A stretch of DNA of 32,213 bases from an uncultured Desulfovibrio sp. (GTDB lineage Bacteria; Desulfobacterota; Desulfovibrionia; Desulfovibrionales; Desulfovibrionaceae), in contig URHE01000011.1 of NCBI GenBank assembly GCA_900547595.1, positions 1-32,213 on the forward strand. Direction: 5' to 3'. The notes under the pieces were generated by a model. That model saw nothing but the letters and a program-made list of their open reading frames with translations, searched no databases and was not told where the DNA came from. The position numbers and the translations under genes were made by a program. Shown here piece after piece: positions 22,751 to 29,539 of the stretch (position 1 is its first letter; every line of letters begins with the position of its first letter).

Positions 22751-23290
22751 CTATTTGCGGAAGGGCATGCCAAGCTGGTCAAGGAGGAACTTGCCTTCCT
22801 TGTCAGTGGTGGCCGAGGTGACGATGGTGATGTTCATGCCCTTGGGGTTTTCCACCCGGTCGATCTCAAGCTCGGGGAAGATGGTGTGCTCCTTGACACC
22901 GAGCGTAAAATTGCCGCGCCCGTCAAAGCCGCGGTCGGGAATGCCGCGAAAGTCGCGCACCCGGGGCAGGGCGAAGTTCATGAGCTTGTCGAGGAAGTCC
23001 CACATGCGGTCCTTGCGCAGGGTGACGCGGGCGCCGATGGGCATGCCCTCGCGAAGCTTGAAGGCGGCGATGGACTTCTTGGCGCGCGTGACAACGGCTT
23101 TCTGCCCGGCGATGGCGGACAGTTCGGCCACGGCTTCTTCCATGAGCTTGTTGTTCTGCGTGGCGGCGCCAAGGCCGATGTTCAGAGAGATCTTCTCGAT
23201 CCCGGGAAGCTGCATGGGGGAGGTGTAATTGAACTCCTTCTGCAGCACCGGGACCACTTTCTCCCGATATATCTTTTCAAGGCGTGTCAT
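22751..23290 (-). CDS. rplE: 50S ribosomal protein L5
   Basis: L5 binds 5S rRNA with L18 and contacts the 30S head through an intersubunit bridge. The 179-residue product starts MTRLEKIYREKVVPVLQKEF and contains the conserved IEKISLNIGLG, LREGMPIGARVTLR and RVRDFRGIPDRGFDGRGN segments; the last includes the P-site loop. Nine bases separate it from rplX and from rpsZ. Length is exactly that of the family. Confidence 0.97.
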   Translation of the reverse strand: MTRLEKIYREKVVPVLQKEFNYTSPMQLPGIEKISLNIGLGAATQNNKLMEEAVAELSAIAGQKAVVTRAKKSIAAFKLREGMPIGARVTLRKDRMWDFLDKLMNFALPRVRDFRGIPDRGFDGRGNFTLGVKEHTIFPELEIDRVENPKGMNITIVTSATTDKEGKFLLDQLGMPFRK

Positions 23291-23299
23291 CGTATCACC

Positions 23300-23638
23300 T
23301 TATTCCATGACTTCGTTGCACTTCTTGCAGAAGCGCACTTTCTTTTCCTTGCCCTCGGACTCGATGCGGCGGTAGCCCACGCGGGTGGGCTTGTGGCAGG
23401 CCGGGCACACGACCATGACATTGGAAATGTGGATGGGCATTTCCTTCTCCACAATGCCGCCGGGCTGCTGGGCATAGGGGTTGGCACGCATGTGACGCTT
23501 GACCAGATTGACCTTCTCCACAAGGATGCGGTCATGCTTGCGCAGGATCTTGAGCACCTTGCGGGGCACGTCCTTGTCCGCGTCTTTGCCGGCGATCACC
23601 ATCACATTGTCGCCCTTGCGGATGCGAAACATCTTCAT
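23300..23638 (-). CDS. rplX: 50S ribosomal protein L24 with zinc-ribbon tail
   Basis: L24 is an assembly initiator of the 50S subunit. The 112-residue product has an N-terminal KOW motif (IRKGDNVMVIAGKDADK, about 6-22) and the HMRANPYAQQPGG segment. The C-terminus carries two CXXC pairs, Cys78/Cys81 and Cys104/Cys107, predicting a zinc ribbon. The start ATG 23638 has AGGAG six bases upstream; an ATG two codons later is less well placed. It follows rplN by nine bases. Confidence 0.96.
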   Translation of the reverse strand: MKMFRIRKGDNVMVIAGKDADKDVPRKVLKILRKHDRILVEKVNLVKRHMRANPYAQQPGGIVEKEMPIHISNVMVVCPACHKPTRVGYRRIESEGKEKKVRFCKKCNEVME

Positions 23639-23647
23639 GACGGACTC

Positions 23648-24016
23648 CTACAGCACTTCCGGCGCAAGGGAAATGATTTTCATGAAATTCTGGGCGCGCA
23701 GCTCGCGGGCCACGGGGCCAAAAATGCGCGTGCCCACGGGTTCGCCCTGACTGGAAAGCAGGACGGCGGCATTGCCGTCAAACTTGATGTAGCTGCCGTC
23801 CATGCGGCGCACTTCCTTGGCCGTGCGCACGATGACCGCTTTCATCACGTCGCCCTTCTTCACCTTGCTGTGGGGCATGGCCTCCTTGACGGAAACCATG
23901 ATGATGTCGCCCACCGAAGCGTACCGGCGGTGCGAGCCGCCCAGCACCTTGATGCAGGCGACCTTCTTGGCGCCCGAATTGTCGGCGACCTGGAGCGTGG
24001 ATTCTACCTGGATCAT
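23648..24016 (-). CDS. rplN: 50S ribosomal protein L14
   Basis: L14 is a beta-barrel protein at the subunit interface, forming bridges to 16S rRNA. The 122-residue product starts MIQVESTLQVADNSGAKKVACIKVLGG and contains the conserved GDIIMVSVKEA and IKFDGNAAVLLSSQGEPVGTRIFGPVARELR blocks (shortened here to their cores, FDGNAAVLL and GTRIFGPV). Length is exactly that of the E. coli protein plus no extension. It stands between rpsQ and rplX with nine-base gaps. Confidence 0.97.
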   Translation of the reverse strand: MIQVESTLQVADNSGAKKVACIKVLGGSHRRYASVGDIIMVSVKEAMPHSKVKKGDVMKAVIVRTAKEVRRMDGSYIKFDGNAAVLLSSQGEPVGTRIFGPVARELRAQNFMKIISLAPEVL

Positions 24017-24025
24017 GGCGTTAAC

Positions 24026-24289
24026 CTACACGGCTTTTTCGATGATGGAGACGAGATGCCAGCGCTTGTTGCGCGACATGGGCCGGAACTCCACGATCCG
24101 GACCTTGTCGCCCATGCCGCATTCGTTCATGGGGTCATGCGCCGTAAACTTCTTGCGGCGGCGCACATACTTCTTGAGCAGGGGATGCTTGACCAGAGTC
24201 TCGACGCGCACGACGATGGTCTTGTCGTTCTTGTCGCTCACCACGATGCCGGTCATCGTCCTGCCCTTGCGGTGTTCCAGAGCTTGCAT
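24026..24289 (-). CDS. rpsQ: 30S ribosomal protein S17
   Basis: S17 is a primary 16S rRNA binder in the 30S body. The 87-residue OB-fold product shows the family sequence GIVVSDKNDKTIVVRVE, HPLLKKYVRRRKKFTAHD and the signature GDKVRIVEFRPMSRNKRW. The ATG at 24289 lies two bases after the rpmC stop; a second ATG 11 codons on would give the shorter N-terminus seen in some species. Otherwise ordinary. Confidence 0.96.
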   Translation of the reverse strand: MQALEHRKGRTMTGIVVSDKNDKTIVVRVETLVKHPLLKKYVRRRKKFTAHDPMNECGMGDKVRIVEFRPMSRNKRWHLVSIIEKAV

Positions 24290-24291
24290 GT

Positions 24292-24519
24292 TCAGGCCCT
24301 CTGTTCCTTTTCGTTCAAGATGGTGGCGATGCGCGCCACCTGACGGCGGCGGGCCTTGAGCTCGGAGGTCTTTTCAAGGGCGGCCGCGGCATGGCGGAAA
24401 CGCGCGCGCATGAGCTCCTCGCGCTCCTCGGCCAGCTTCGCGCGCAGCTGGGCGGCGTCCATGCCGCGCAGTTCGGCAACGTCAACGGCGACCTTGTCGC
24501 CTTTTTTCCTGGCAGCCAT
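24292..24519 (-). CDS. rpmC: 50S ribosomal protein L29
   Basis: L29 stands next to L23 at the tunnel exit, where trigger factor and SRP dock. The 75-residue helical hairpin contains LRGMDAAQLRAKLAEEREEL and the signature region KTSELKARRRQVARIATIL. The N-terminus carries a lysine-rich extension MAARKKGDKVAVDV compared with the 63 residues of E. coli. Its ATG shares one base with the rplP stop (TAATG), indicating coupled translation. Confidence 0.95.
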   Translation of the reverse strand: MAARKKGDKVAVDVAELRGMDAAQLRAKLAEEREELMRARFRHAAAALEKTSELKARRRQVARIATILNEKEQRA

Positions 24520-24932
24520 TACATGCCCTCCCTTACCACAATGATGGTCTTGATGGGCAGCTTGTGCGCGGCGCGCGTCAGCGCTTCGCGGGCCAGATCA
24601 AGGCTGACGCCCTTGATTTCATAGAGCACGCGGCCGGGCTTGACCGGAGCGCACCAGCCCACCGGAGCGCCCTTGCCCGAACCCTGACGGGTTTCGAGAG
24701 GCTTGGCCGTGACCGGACGGTCCGGGAAAACGCGGATCCAGACCTTGCCGCCGCGCTTGATGTGCCGCATCATGGCAATACGGGCGGCCTCGATCTGCTG
24801 GCTGGAAAGATGCCCGTGCTGAATGGCCTTGAGGCCAATATCGCCGAACGCGATGGAAGCGCCGCGCGTCGCCAGCCCGCGCAAGCGGCCTTTCTGCCAC
24901 TTGCGGAATTTAACTTTCTTGGGCGCAAGCAT
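24519..24932 (-). CDS. rplP: 50S ribosomal protein L16
   Basis: L16 contacts A-site tRNA near the peptidyl transferase centre. The 137-residue product starts MLAPKKVKFRKWQKGR and shows the conserved FGDIGLKAIQHGHLSSQQIEAAR region and GSGKGAPVGWCAPVKPG loop that reaches toward the catalytic centre. The ATG overlaps the rpsC stop by one base and the stop overlaps rpmC by one base, so three genes form a chain of TAATG junctions. Confidence 0.97.
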   Translation of the reverse strand: MLAPKKVKFRKWQKGRLRGLATRGASIAFGDIGLKAIQHGHLSSQQIEAARIAMMRHIKRGGKVWIRVFPDRPVTAKPLETRQGSGKGAPVGWCAPVKPGRVLYEIKGVSLDLAREALTRAAHKLPIKTIIVVREGM

Positions 24933-25573
24933 TACTGTTCAACCTCTTTGTCAAGGATTTCACCCTTATAGACCCAGACCTTGACGCCGATGATGCCATA
25001 GGTCGTGCGCGCCTCGGCAAAGCCGAAATCAATATCGGCGCGCAGCGTCTGCAAGGGCACGCGGCCATCGCGGTACCATTCGGTGCGGGCGATCTCCGCT
25101 CCGGCCAGGCGCCCGGCGCAGGTGACCTTGATGCCCTCCGCGCCGAACTTGCGGGCCATGGAGACCGTGCGCTTCATGGCGCGGCGGAAGGCCACGCGGC
25201 GCTCCAGCTGCTGGGCGATGTTCTCGGCCACCAGCTGCGCGTCGATCTCGGGGCGCCGGATCTCATTGACTTCCAGGGAAAATTCGCGGCCGAACCTCTG
25301 GCGCAGGTCCGCGCGCAGCTTTTCGATCTCCACGCCCTTGCGGCCAATGACGATGCCGGGACGGGCCGTGGAAAGGATAAGGCGCACCTTGCCGCCCGCG
25401 CGCTCGATCTCGATCTTGGAAAGTCCCGCATGATACAGGAGCTTCTTCACGAAGGCGCGGATCTTGTGATCCTCCTGGACAAAGGCAGGGTATTCCTTCT
25501 TGCTGAACCAGCGGGACTGCCAGTTCTTGTTGTACCCAAGCCGGAAGCCGAACGGATGTACTTTCTGACCCAT
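24932..25573 (-). CDS. rpsC: 30S ribosomal protein S3
   Basis: S3 forms part of the mRNA entry tunnel and has helicase activity with S4 and S5. The 213-residue product starts MGQKVHPFGFRLGYNKNWQSRW and contains an N-terminal KH domain (about 38-106, with VIGRKGVEIEKL) and a C-terminal domain with the signature GIKVTCAGRLAGAEIARTEW and GIIGVKVWVYKGE. It follows rplV by three bases. Size fits the family. Confidence 0.97.
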   Translation of the reverse strand: MGQKVHPFGFRLGYNKNWQSRWFSKKEYPAFVQEDHKIRAFVKKLLYHAGLSKIEIERAGGKVRLILSTARPGIVIGRKGVEIEKLRADLRQRFGREFSLEVNEIRRPEIDAQLVAENIAQQLERRVAFRRAMKRTVSMARKFGAEGIKVTCAGRLAGAEIARTEWYRDGRVPLQTLRADIDFGFAEARTTYGIIGVKVWVYKGEILDKEVEQ

Positions 25574-25576
25574 AGC

Positions 25577-25915
25577 CTATTCCTGCCCTTCTGCGAGTAT
25601 GACGGTGATGTGGCTGGTGCGCTTGTGGATCTTGCTCGCGCGGCCCTGGGCGCGGGGCATGAAGCGCTTCCAGCTGGGGCCTTCGTTGACCACCACTTCC
25701 TTCACCACCATGGCGTCCACATCCACGCCCCCGAGCTGGGAGGCATTGGCGAGGGCGCTCTTGAGCACGCCGAAGATGACGCCCGCGGGCTTGTTGGGGG
25801 TAAAGCGCAACAGGTTCATGGCCTCCTCGACCCCAAGGCCCCGGACGTTCCTGGCAACAAGGCGGGCCTTGCGCGGCGAAACGCGCTGGAATTTCGCAAT
25901 GGCTCTCGATTCCAT
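25577..25915 (-). CDS. rplV: 50S ribosomal protein L22
   Basis: L22 lines the nascent-chain exit tunnel; its long beta hairpin meets L4 at the constriction. The 112-residue product contains RVSPRKARLVARNVRG, the tunnel hairpin region around FMPRAQGRASKIHKRTSHI, and a short tail. In this protein the hairpin keeps the signature RAQGRAxxI. It lies nine bases after rpsS and three before rpsC. Confidence 0.97.
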   Translation of the reverse strand: MESRAIAKFQRVSPRKARLVARNVRGLGVEEAMNLLRFTPNKPAGVIFGVLKSALANASQLGGVDVDAMVVKEVVVNEGPSWKRFMPRAQGRASKIHKRTSHITVILAEGQE

Positions 25916-25924
25916 ATCCCTACC

Positions 25925-26209
25925 CTACTTCTTGCCGGCCTTGGCTTTCTTGTCGGCGGCATGGCCGTGGAAGGTGCGCGTGGGCGAAAATTCGCCCAGC
26001 TTGTGCCCGACCATGTTCTCGGTGACAAAGACAGGCACGAACTTTTTGCCGTTATGCACCGCAAAGGTCAGCCCCACCATTTCCGGAAGGATGGTCGAGC
26101 GGCGCGACCAGGTCTTGAGCACCCGGCGGTCGTTATTGGCCACCGCGGTATCGACCTTTTTCAGCAGATGACCGTCAACGAACGGCCCTTTCTTCAACGA
26201 TCTGGGCAT
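25925..26209 (-). CDS. rpsS: 30S ribosomal protein S19
   Basis: S19 lies in the 30S head with S13 and touches A-site tRNA. The 94-residue product starts MPRSLKKGPFVDGHLLKKV and contains the signature blocks TWSRRSTILPEMVGLTFAVH, written here as the core RRSTILPEMVG, and HKLGEFSPTRTFHGH. The C-terminus is a lysine-rich tail AADKKAKAGKK. Ten bases separate it from rplB. Nothing is unusual. Confidence 0.97.
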   Translation of the reverse strand: MPRSLKKGPFVDGHLLKKVDTAVANNDRRVLKTWSRRSTILPEMVGLTFAVHNGKKFVPVFVTENMVGHKLGEFSPTRTFHGHAADKKAKAGKK

Positions 26210-26218
26210 GATCTACTC

Positions 26219-27067
26219 CTACTTCTGGCCGCGGCGCTTGATGATGAGCCGCGAAGAGGGCTTCTTCCGGTCGCGGGTCTTGTACCCCTTGGCGGGCATG
26301 CCCCACGGCGACACGGGATGGCGGCCGCCGGAGCTTCTGCCCTCGCCGCCGCCGAGCGGATGGTCGATGGGGTTCATGGCCACGCCGCGCACCTGCGGGC
26401 GCCGCCCCAGCCAGCGATTCCGCCCGGCCTTGCCCAGCGAAATATTCTCATGGGAGATATTGCCCACCTGACCGACGGTGGCGATGCAGGAGGCGAGCAC
26501 CCGGCGCACTTCACCGGAAGGCAGGCGCAGCAGGGCGTATTTGCCCTCCTTGGCCACAAGCTGGGCATACGTGCCGGCGGCGCGGCAGAGCTGGCCGCCC
26601 CTGCCGGGCGAAAGCTCGATATTGTGGAGCACCGTGCCCACGGGGATGCGGGCCATCTCCAGGGCGTTGCCCGGCTTGATGTCCGCGCACTGGCCCGTGC
26701 GGCTGTCCACGCCGCTCATGATCACGTCGCCCTGCTTCAGGCCGACGGGCGCCAGGATATAGCGCTTCTCGCCGTCGGCATACTGCAGGAGCGCGATGCG
26801 CGCCGTGCGGTTGGGATCGTATTCTATCTCCGCGACAGTGGCGGGGATGCCGATCTTGTTGCGCTTGAAGTCGATGATGCGGTAGAGGCGCTTGACGCCG
26901 CCGCCGCGGCGGCGGCTCGTGACGCGGCCGCGATTGTTGCGGCCGGCCTTCCGGGGAAGGCCCTCGGTAAGCGACTTCTCGGGCGTGGTCCTCGTGATTT
27001 CCTCGAAATCGGAAACCGTCTGGAAGCGGCGGCCCGCGGAGGTCGGTTTCAGCTTGCGGACAGCCAT
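26219..27067 (-). CDS. rplB: 50S ribosomal protein L2
   Basis: L2 is a primary 23S rRNA binder close to the peptidyl transferase centre. The 282-residue product shows the family core, including GRNNRGRVTSRRRGGG and VRGVAMNPIDHPLGGGEGR. The functionally important Asp-His pair of this loop (Asp228/His229 in E. coli) is kept, but the next histidine of the common DHPHGGGEG motif is leucine. The protein is a few residues longer than the 273 of E. coli. Three bases separate it from the rplW stop. Confidence 0.97.
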   Translation of the reverse strand: MAVRKLKPTSAGRRFQTVSDFEEITRTTPEKSLTEGLPRKAGRNNRGRVTSRRRGGGVKRLYRIIDFKRNKIGIPATVAEIEYDPNRTARIALLQYADGEKRYILAPVGLKQGDVIMSGVDSRTGQCADIKPGNALEMARIPVGTVLHNIELSPGRGGQLCRAAGTYAQLVAKEGKYALLRLPSGEVRRVLASCIATVGQVGNISHENISLGKAGRNRWLGRRPQVRGVAMNPIDHPLGGGEGRSSGGRHPVSPWGMPAKGYKTRDRKKPSSRLIIKRRGQK

Positions 27068-27069
27068 GA

Positions 27070-27360
27070 CTACACCCCCTCGAAGAACTCGATTTTATCG
27101 CCTTCGGCCAGCGTCACATACGCCTTCTTCCAGCCGGGCTTGCGGCCGACGACACGGCCCTGGCGCTCCCTGTTGGCAGGGGCGCGGCGCACCACATTGA
27201 CTGCCTCGACCGTAACGTCGAACGCCTTTTCCACAGCCCGCTTGATCTCGACCTTGTTGGCGCCGGGATGGACATAAAAGGCCACCTGACGCGACGCATC
27301 CTTGAGCATGGTCGTCTTTTCCGTGAGCAGGGGCTTGAGGAGAACAGTGGTCAGTTCCAT
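27070..27360 (-). CDS. rplW: 50S ribosomal protein L23
   Basis: L23 borders the exit tunnel and is the docking site for trigger factor (tig, also in this window) and SRP. The 96-residue product MELTTVLLKPLLTEKTTMLK includes the conserved LLTEKTTML start, FYVHPGANKVEIKRAVEKAF and a basic loop before KKAYVTLAEGDKIEFFEGV, whose core is AYVTLAEG. ATG 27360 is one base after the rplD stop and fits the family N-terminus; the open frame extends into rplD. Confidence 0.96.
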   Translation of the reverse strand: MELTTVLLKPLLTEKTTMLKDASRQVAFYVHPGANKVEIKRAVEKAFDVTVEAVNVVRRAPANRERQGRVVGRKPGWKKAYVTLAEGDKIEFFEGV

Positions 27361-27361
27361 C

Positions 27362-27991
27362 TTACTCTCCCTTGGCAAAACGCGCCTGCACCGGCTCCAC
27401 GGCACCTTCCAGCAGCACGAGCTGCCTGTGCCGCAGGATCTCCAGCACGCTCAACTGGTCGGGCGTGGTGAAGCGGATGCCGGGAATGTTGCGCGAGGAG
27501 CGGATCAGGGTTTCATTGACTTCGGGCGCGACGATGAGCGCCTTGGAAAGGCCCAGCGTCTTCGCCACGGAGGCGAAGAGCCTGGTCTTGGGCTCGGCGA
27601 GTTCGATGCCCTTGAGCACCATCAGGCTCTCCCCGGCGAGGCGGCTGGAAAGCGCCATCTTCAGCGCGAGCGCGCGGACCTTCCGGTTGACCTTGAAGCT
27701 GTAGTCGCGGGGCGTGGGCCCGAACACGATGGCGCCGCCGCGCCACACGGGCGAACGGTTGGAGCCGGACCGCGCGCGGCCCGTGCCCTTCTGCTTCCAG
27801 GGCTTGACGCCGCCGCCGGAGACAAAGGCGCGGGTCTTGGCATTGTGCGTTCCCGCGCGCCGCGCGGCAAGCTGCGCCCGCACCACGAGGTGGAGGATCT
27901 CCGCCCTCGGCTCGATCTCGAACACCTCAGGGGCCAGCGTGATCTCGCCGCTCTCCTGCTTGTTCTGGTCATATACTTTCACGGTAGCCAT
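27362..27991 (-). CDS. rplD: 50S ribosomal protein L4
   Basis: L4 reaches into the exit tunnel with a basic loop and, in E. coli, also represses the S10 operon through its leader. The 209-residue product contains the tunnel loop KPWKQKGTGRARSGSNRSP (about 63-81) and GGAIVFGPTPRDYSFKVNRK core sequence, shortened as FGPTPRDYSFKVN. Its presence beside an S10 leader with terminator-like structure makes an autoregulatory role worth testing here. Nine bases separate it from rplC. Confidence 0.97.
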   Translation of the reverse strand: MATVKVYDQNKQESGEITLAPEVFEIEPRAEILHLVVRAQLAARRAGTHNAKTRAFVSGGGVKPWKQKGTGRARSGSNRSPVWRGGAIVFGPTPRDYSFKVNRKVRALALKMALSSRLAGESLMVLKGIELAEPKTRLFASVAKTLGLSKALIVAPEVNETLIRSSRNIPGIRFTTPDQLSVLEILRHRQLVLLEGAVEPVQARFAKGE

Positions 27992-28000
27992 GTCGCTCCC

Positions 28001-28630
28001 CTACTGCTTGCGGACCAGGACGAGGCCGTTCTTGGGGCCGGGCACCGAGCCCCTGACGAGGATGACGTTGTCCTCCGGACGCACGCCGACGATCAGGAGG
28101 CCCATCTCCGTCACGGTTTCATTGCCCCAGTGGCCGGCCATCTTGCGGCCCTTGAAGACATGGCCGGGGAAGGTGTTGTTGCCGACGGAGCCGTTGTTGC
28201 GGTGCACCTTCTCGCAGCCGTGCGAATCCTTGGAGCCGGCAAAGTTCCAGCGGCGCATGCGGCCCTGGTAGCCTTTGCCCACGCTCTTGCCCGTCACCTT
28301 GACGACATCGCCGGGGGCGAACATCTCCACGGTGAGCGCGTCGCCAAGCTTGTGCTCGGGCGCGCCGGCAAGGCGGATCTCGCGGGTATGGCGGTACAGG
28401 CCGTCATCGGCCTTGGCGAAATGGCCCTGCATGGCCTTGCTCACATGCTTGGCCTTGGCCTTTACAAAGGCGATCTGGAGGGCGTTGTAGCCATCCTTCG
28501 CTTCAGACTTGACCTGGGTGACGGGGCAGGGCCCGGCTTCAATGACCGTCACGGCCACAGCCGCGCCGTCCCCGCCGAAAATGCGGGTCATGCCCAGCTT
28601 GCGACCCAGAATTCCCAATTTCTCAGCCAT
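28001..28630 (-). CDS. rplC: 50S ribosomal protein L3
   Basis: L3 is an early assembly protein whose loop approaches the peptidyl transferase centre. The 209-residue product begins AEKLGILGRKLGMTRIF after the initiator and carries the conserved FAGSKDSHGCEKVHRNNGSVG region, with core SHGCEKVHRNNGSVG, followed by PGHVFKGRKMAGHWGN. A glutamine at the usual methylation site in this loop is not seen; the stretch reads NNTFPGHVFKGRKM. It follows rpsJ by 12 bases. Confidence 0.97.
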   Translation of the reverse strand: MAEKLGILGRKLGMTRIFGGDGAAVAVTVIEAGPCPVTQVKSEAKDGYNALQIAFVKAKAKHVSKAMQGHFAKADDGLYRHTREIRLAGAPEHKLGDALTVEMFAPGDVVKVTGKSVGKGYQGRMRRWNFAGSKDSHGCEKVHRNNGSVGNNTFPGHVFKGRKMAGHWGNETVTEMGLLIVGVRPEDNVILVRGSVPGPKNGLVLVRKQ

Positions 28631-28642
28631 GGCTGCCTCTCG

Positions 28643-28960
28643 CTAGAGCTTGATTTCCACATCCACGCCAGCGGGCAAGGAAAGCTTGCCAAGCGCGTCG
28701 ACGGTCTGCTGCGTGGGTTCCAGAATATCCATGAGGCGCTTGTGGATGCGCATCTCGAACTGCTCGCGGGACTTCTTGTCCACATGCACCGACCGCTGGA
28801 TGGTGTACTTGTGGATATTGGTGGGCAGGGGGATGGGCCCGGCCACGCCCGCGCCGGTATTGCGCGCCGTGTCCACGATTTCCGCAACGGCCTTGTCCAG
28901 GATGCGGTAATCGTAGGCCTTGAGCTTGATCCGGATGCGATCGCTGCTGACAGTCGTCAT
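28643..28960 (-). CDS. rpsJ: 30S ribosomal protein S10
   Basis: S10 is part of the 30S head and, as NusE, of transcription antitermination complexes. The 105-residue product MTTVSSDRIRIKLKAYDYR contains GPIPLPTNIHKYTIQRSVHV, whose core is PLPTNIHKYTI, and the signature HKRLMDILEPTQQTVDAL. ATG 28960 has TGGAGTAGG upstream; the frame is open further upstream but that part belongs to the untranslated leader. It is the first gene of the S10 cluster; tuf, fusA, rpsG and rpsL are not adjacent. Confidence 0.97.
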   Translation of the reverse strand: MTTVSSDRIRIKLKAYDYRILDKAVAEIVDTARNTGAGVAGPIPLPTNIHKYTIQRSVHVDKKSREQFEMRIHKRLMDILEPTQQTVDALGKLSLPAGVDVEIKL

Positions 28961-29456
28961 TATGCCTACTCCATTTGCAAAAAACCCGGGCCGCGCGAAC
29001 GCGGGCACTCCCGGCGCGGCCGCACATGCGGCCGGCAAGCCACGACACCCCTGACGAAAAGGGGGCGCTTCCTGCGGGAAATTCCGGCATGGATCCGGTG
29101 CGTGGAGGAAAACGAACGCCGGGCGCGCGTCACTGCCACGCGAAATCTCGCGGGAAGCCCCTGACGCGGCCCGAACATGCCGCCGAAGCGGCGGCTGGCG
29201 GGACCCGCAGGGTCGCCAAACGGGGGAAGGCCCCCTCTCCTTACAGCCCCGGTCGCGCGGGCGCGCCTTGCGGCGCCAGGCCTGCGCGGGCTCCGTCACT
29301 GGGCTGGAACGGCTCGACATCATGCGGCATCTGGCAACGCCTGCGAATGTCAAAGCCCTGGCGCGCGGTCTGGTTCCGCACCGCCGGGGCGCAGCAGGAC
29401 AGGCTCGACCTGTCCTTCCCTGCCGTCCAGGGATTGCCTCACAAAAGTGTGGGACG
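28961..29456 (-). other. Long untranslated leader of the S10 operon
   Basis: From the predicted start near 29456 to rpsJ there are about 496 bases without a recognisable gene. They hold several stem-loops: AGGACAGG/CCTGTCCT at 29396-29416, GCCGCCG/CGGCGGC at 29179-29195, CGGCCGCA/TGCGGCCG at 29017-29034 and the terminator-like structure at 28979-29014. The size and structure suggest regulation of ribosomal protein synthesis at RNA level. I recognise no known leader family. Confidence 0.55.
28979..29034 (-). terminator. Terminator-like stem-loop (possible attenuator) just before rpsJ
   Basis: In the minus-strand RNA, CCGGG (29014-29010) pairs with CCCGG (28990-28986), and after a 5-base bulge CCGCG (29004-29000) pairs with CGCGG (28995-28991) around a UUCG loop. 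One G and then six U residues (28984-28979) follow. Upstream, CGGCCGCA/TGCGGCCG (29034-29017) is a second hairpin. An alternative pairing of 29021-29014 with 28996-28989 would disrupt both. The U-run ends 18 bases before the rpsJ start codon. Confidence 0.6.
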
Positions 29457-29462
29457 TGGGAG

Positions 29463-29513
29463 GTTTTAACGGACATTCCGTCCGCCGTCAAGATTTTTCG
29501 GAAAAATTTTCTC
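29463..29513 (-). promoter_or_regulatory. S10 operon promoter with A/T-rich upstream tract
   Basis: On the minus strand TTGACG (29491-29486, five of six) and TAAAAC (29468-29463, four of six) are 17 bases apart. Immediately upstream, 29513-29492 is rich in A and T tracts, like an UP element bound by the alpha C-terminal domain. The spacer contains CGGAC and GTCCG as a 5-bp inverted repeat, a possible operator. It lies 49-77 bases after the ftsY stop. Confidence 0.65.
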
Positions 29514-29539
29514 CCGGCGCCCGCCCCGCGACCGCCGGC

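Noticed and set aside
22394..24343. A 649-codon plus-strand open frame opposite the ribosomal protein genes, with similar long ones at 14767-17127 and 25430-27277
   Set aside because: They run antisense across several conserved ribosomal genes and their spacers, are rich in His, Leu and Gly as antisense shadows usually are, and lack ribosome sites.
29179..29195. GCCGCCG/CGGCGGC hairpin as terminator of ftsY transcripts
   Set aside because: It has no U-run and lies downstream of the predicted S10 promoter, so it is more likely a part of the leader.
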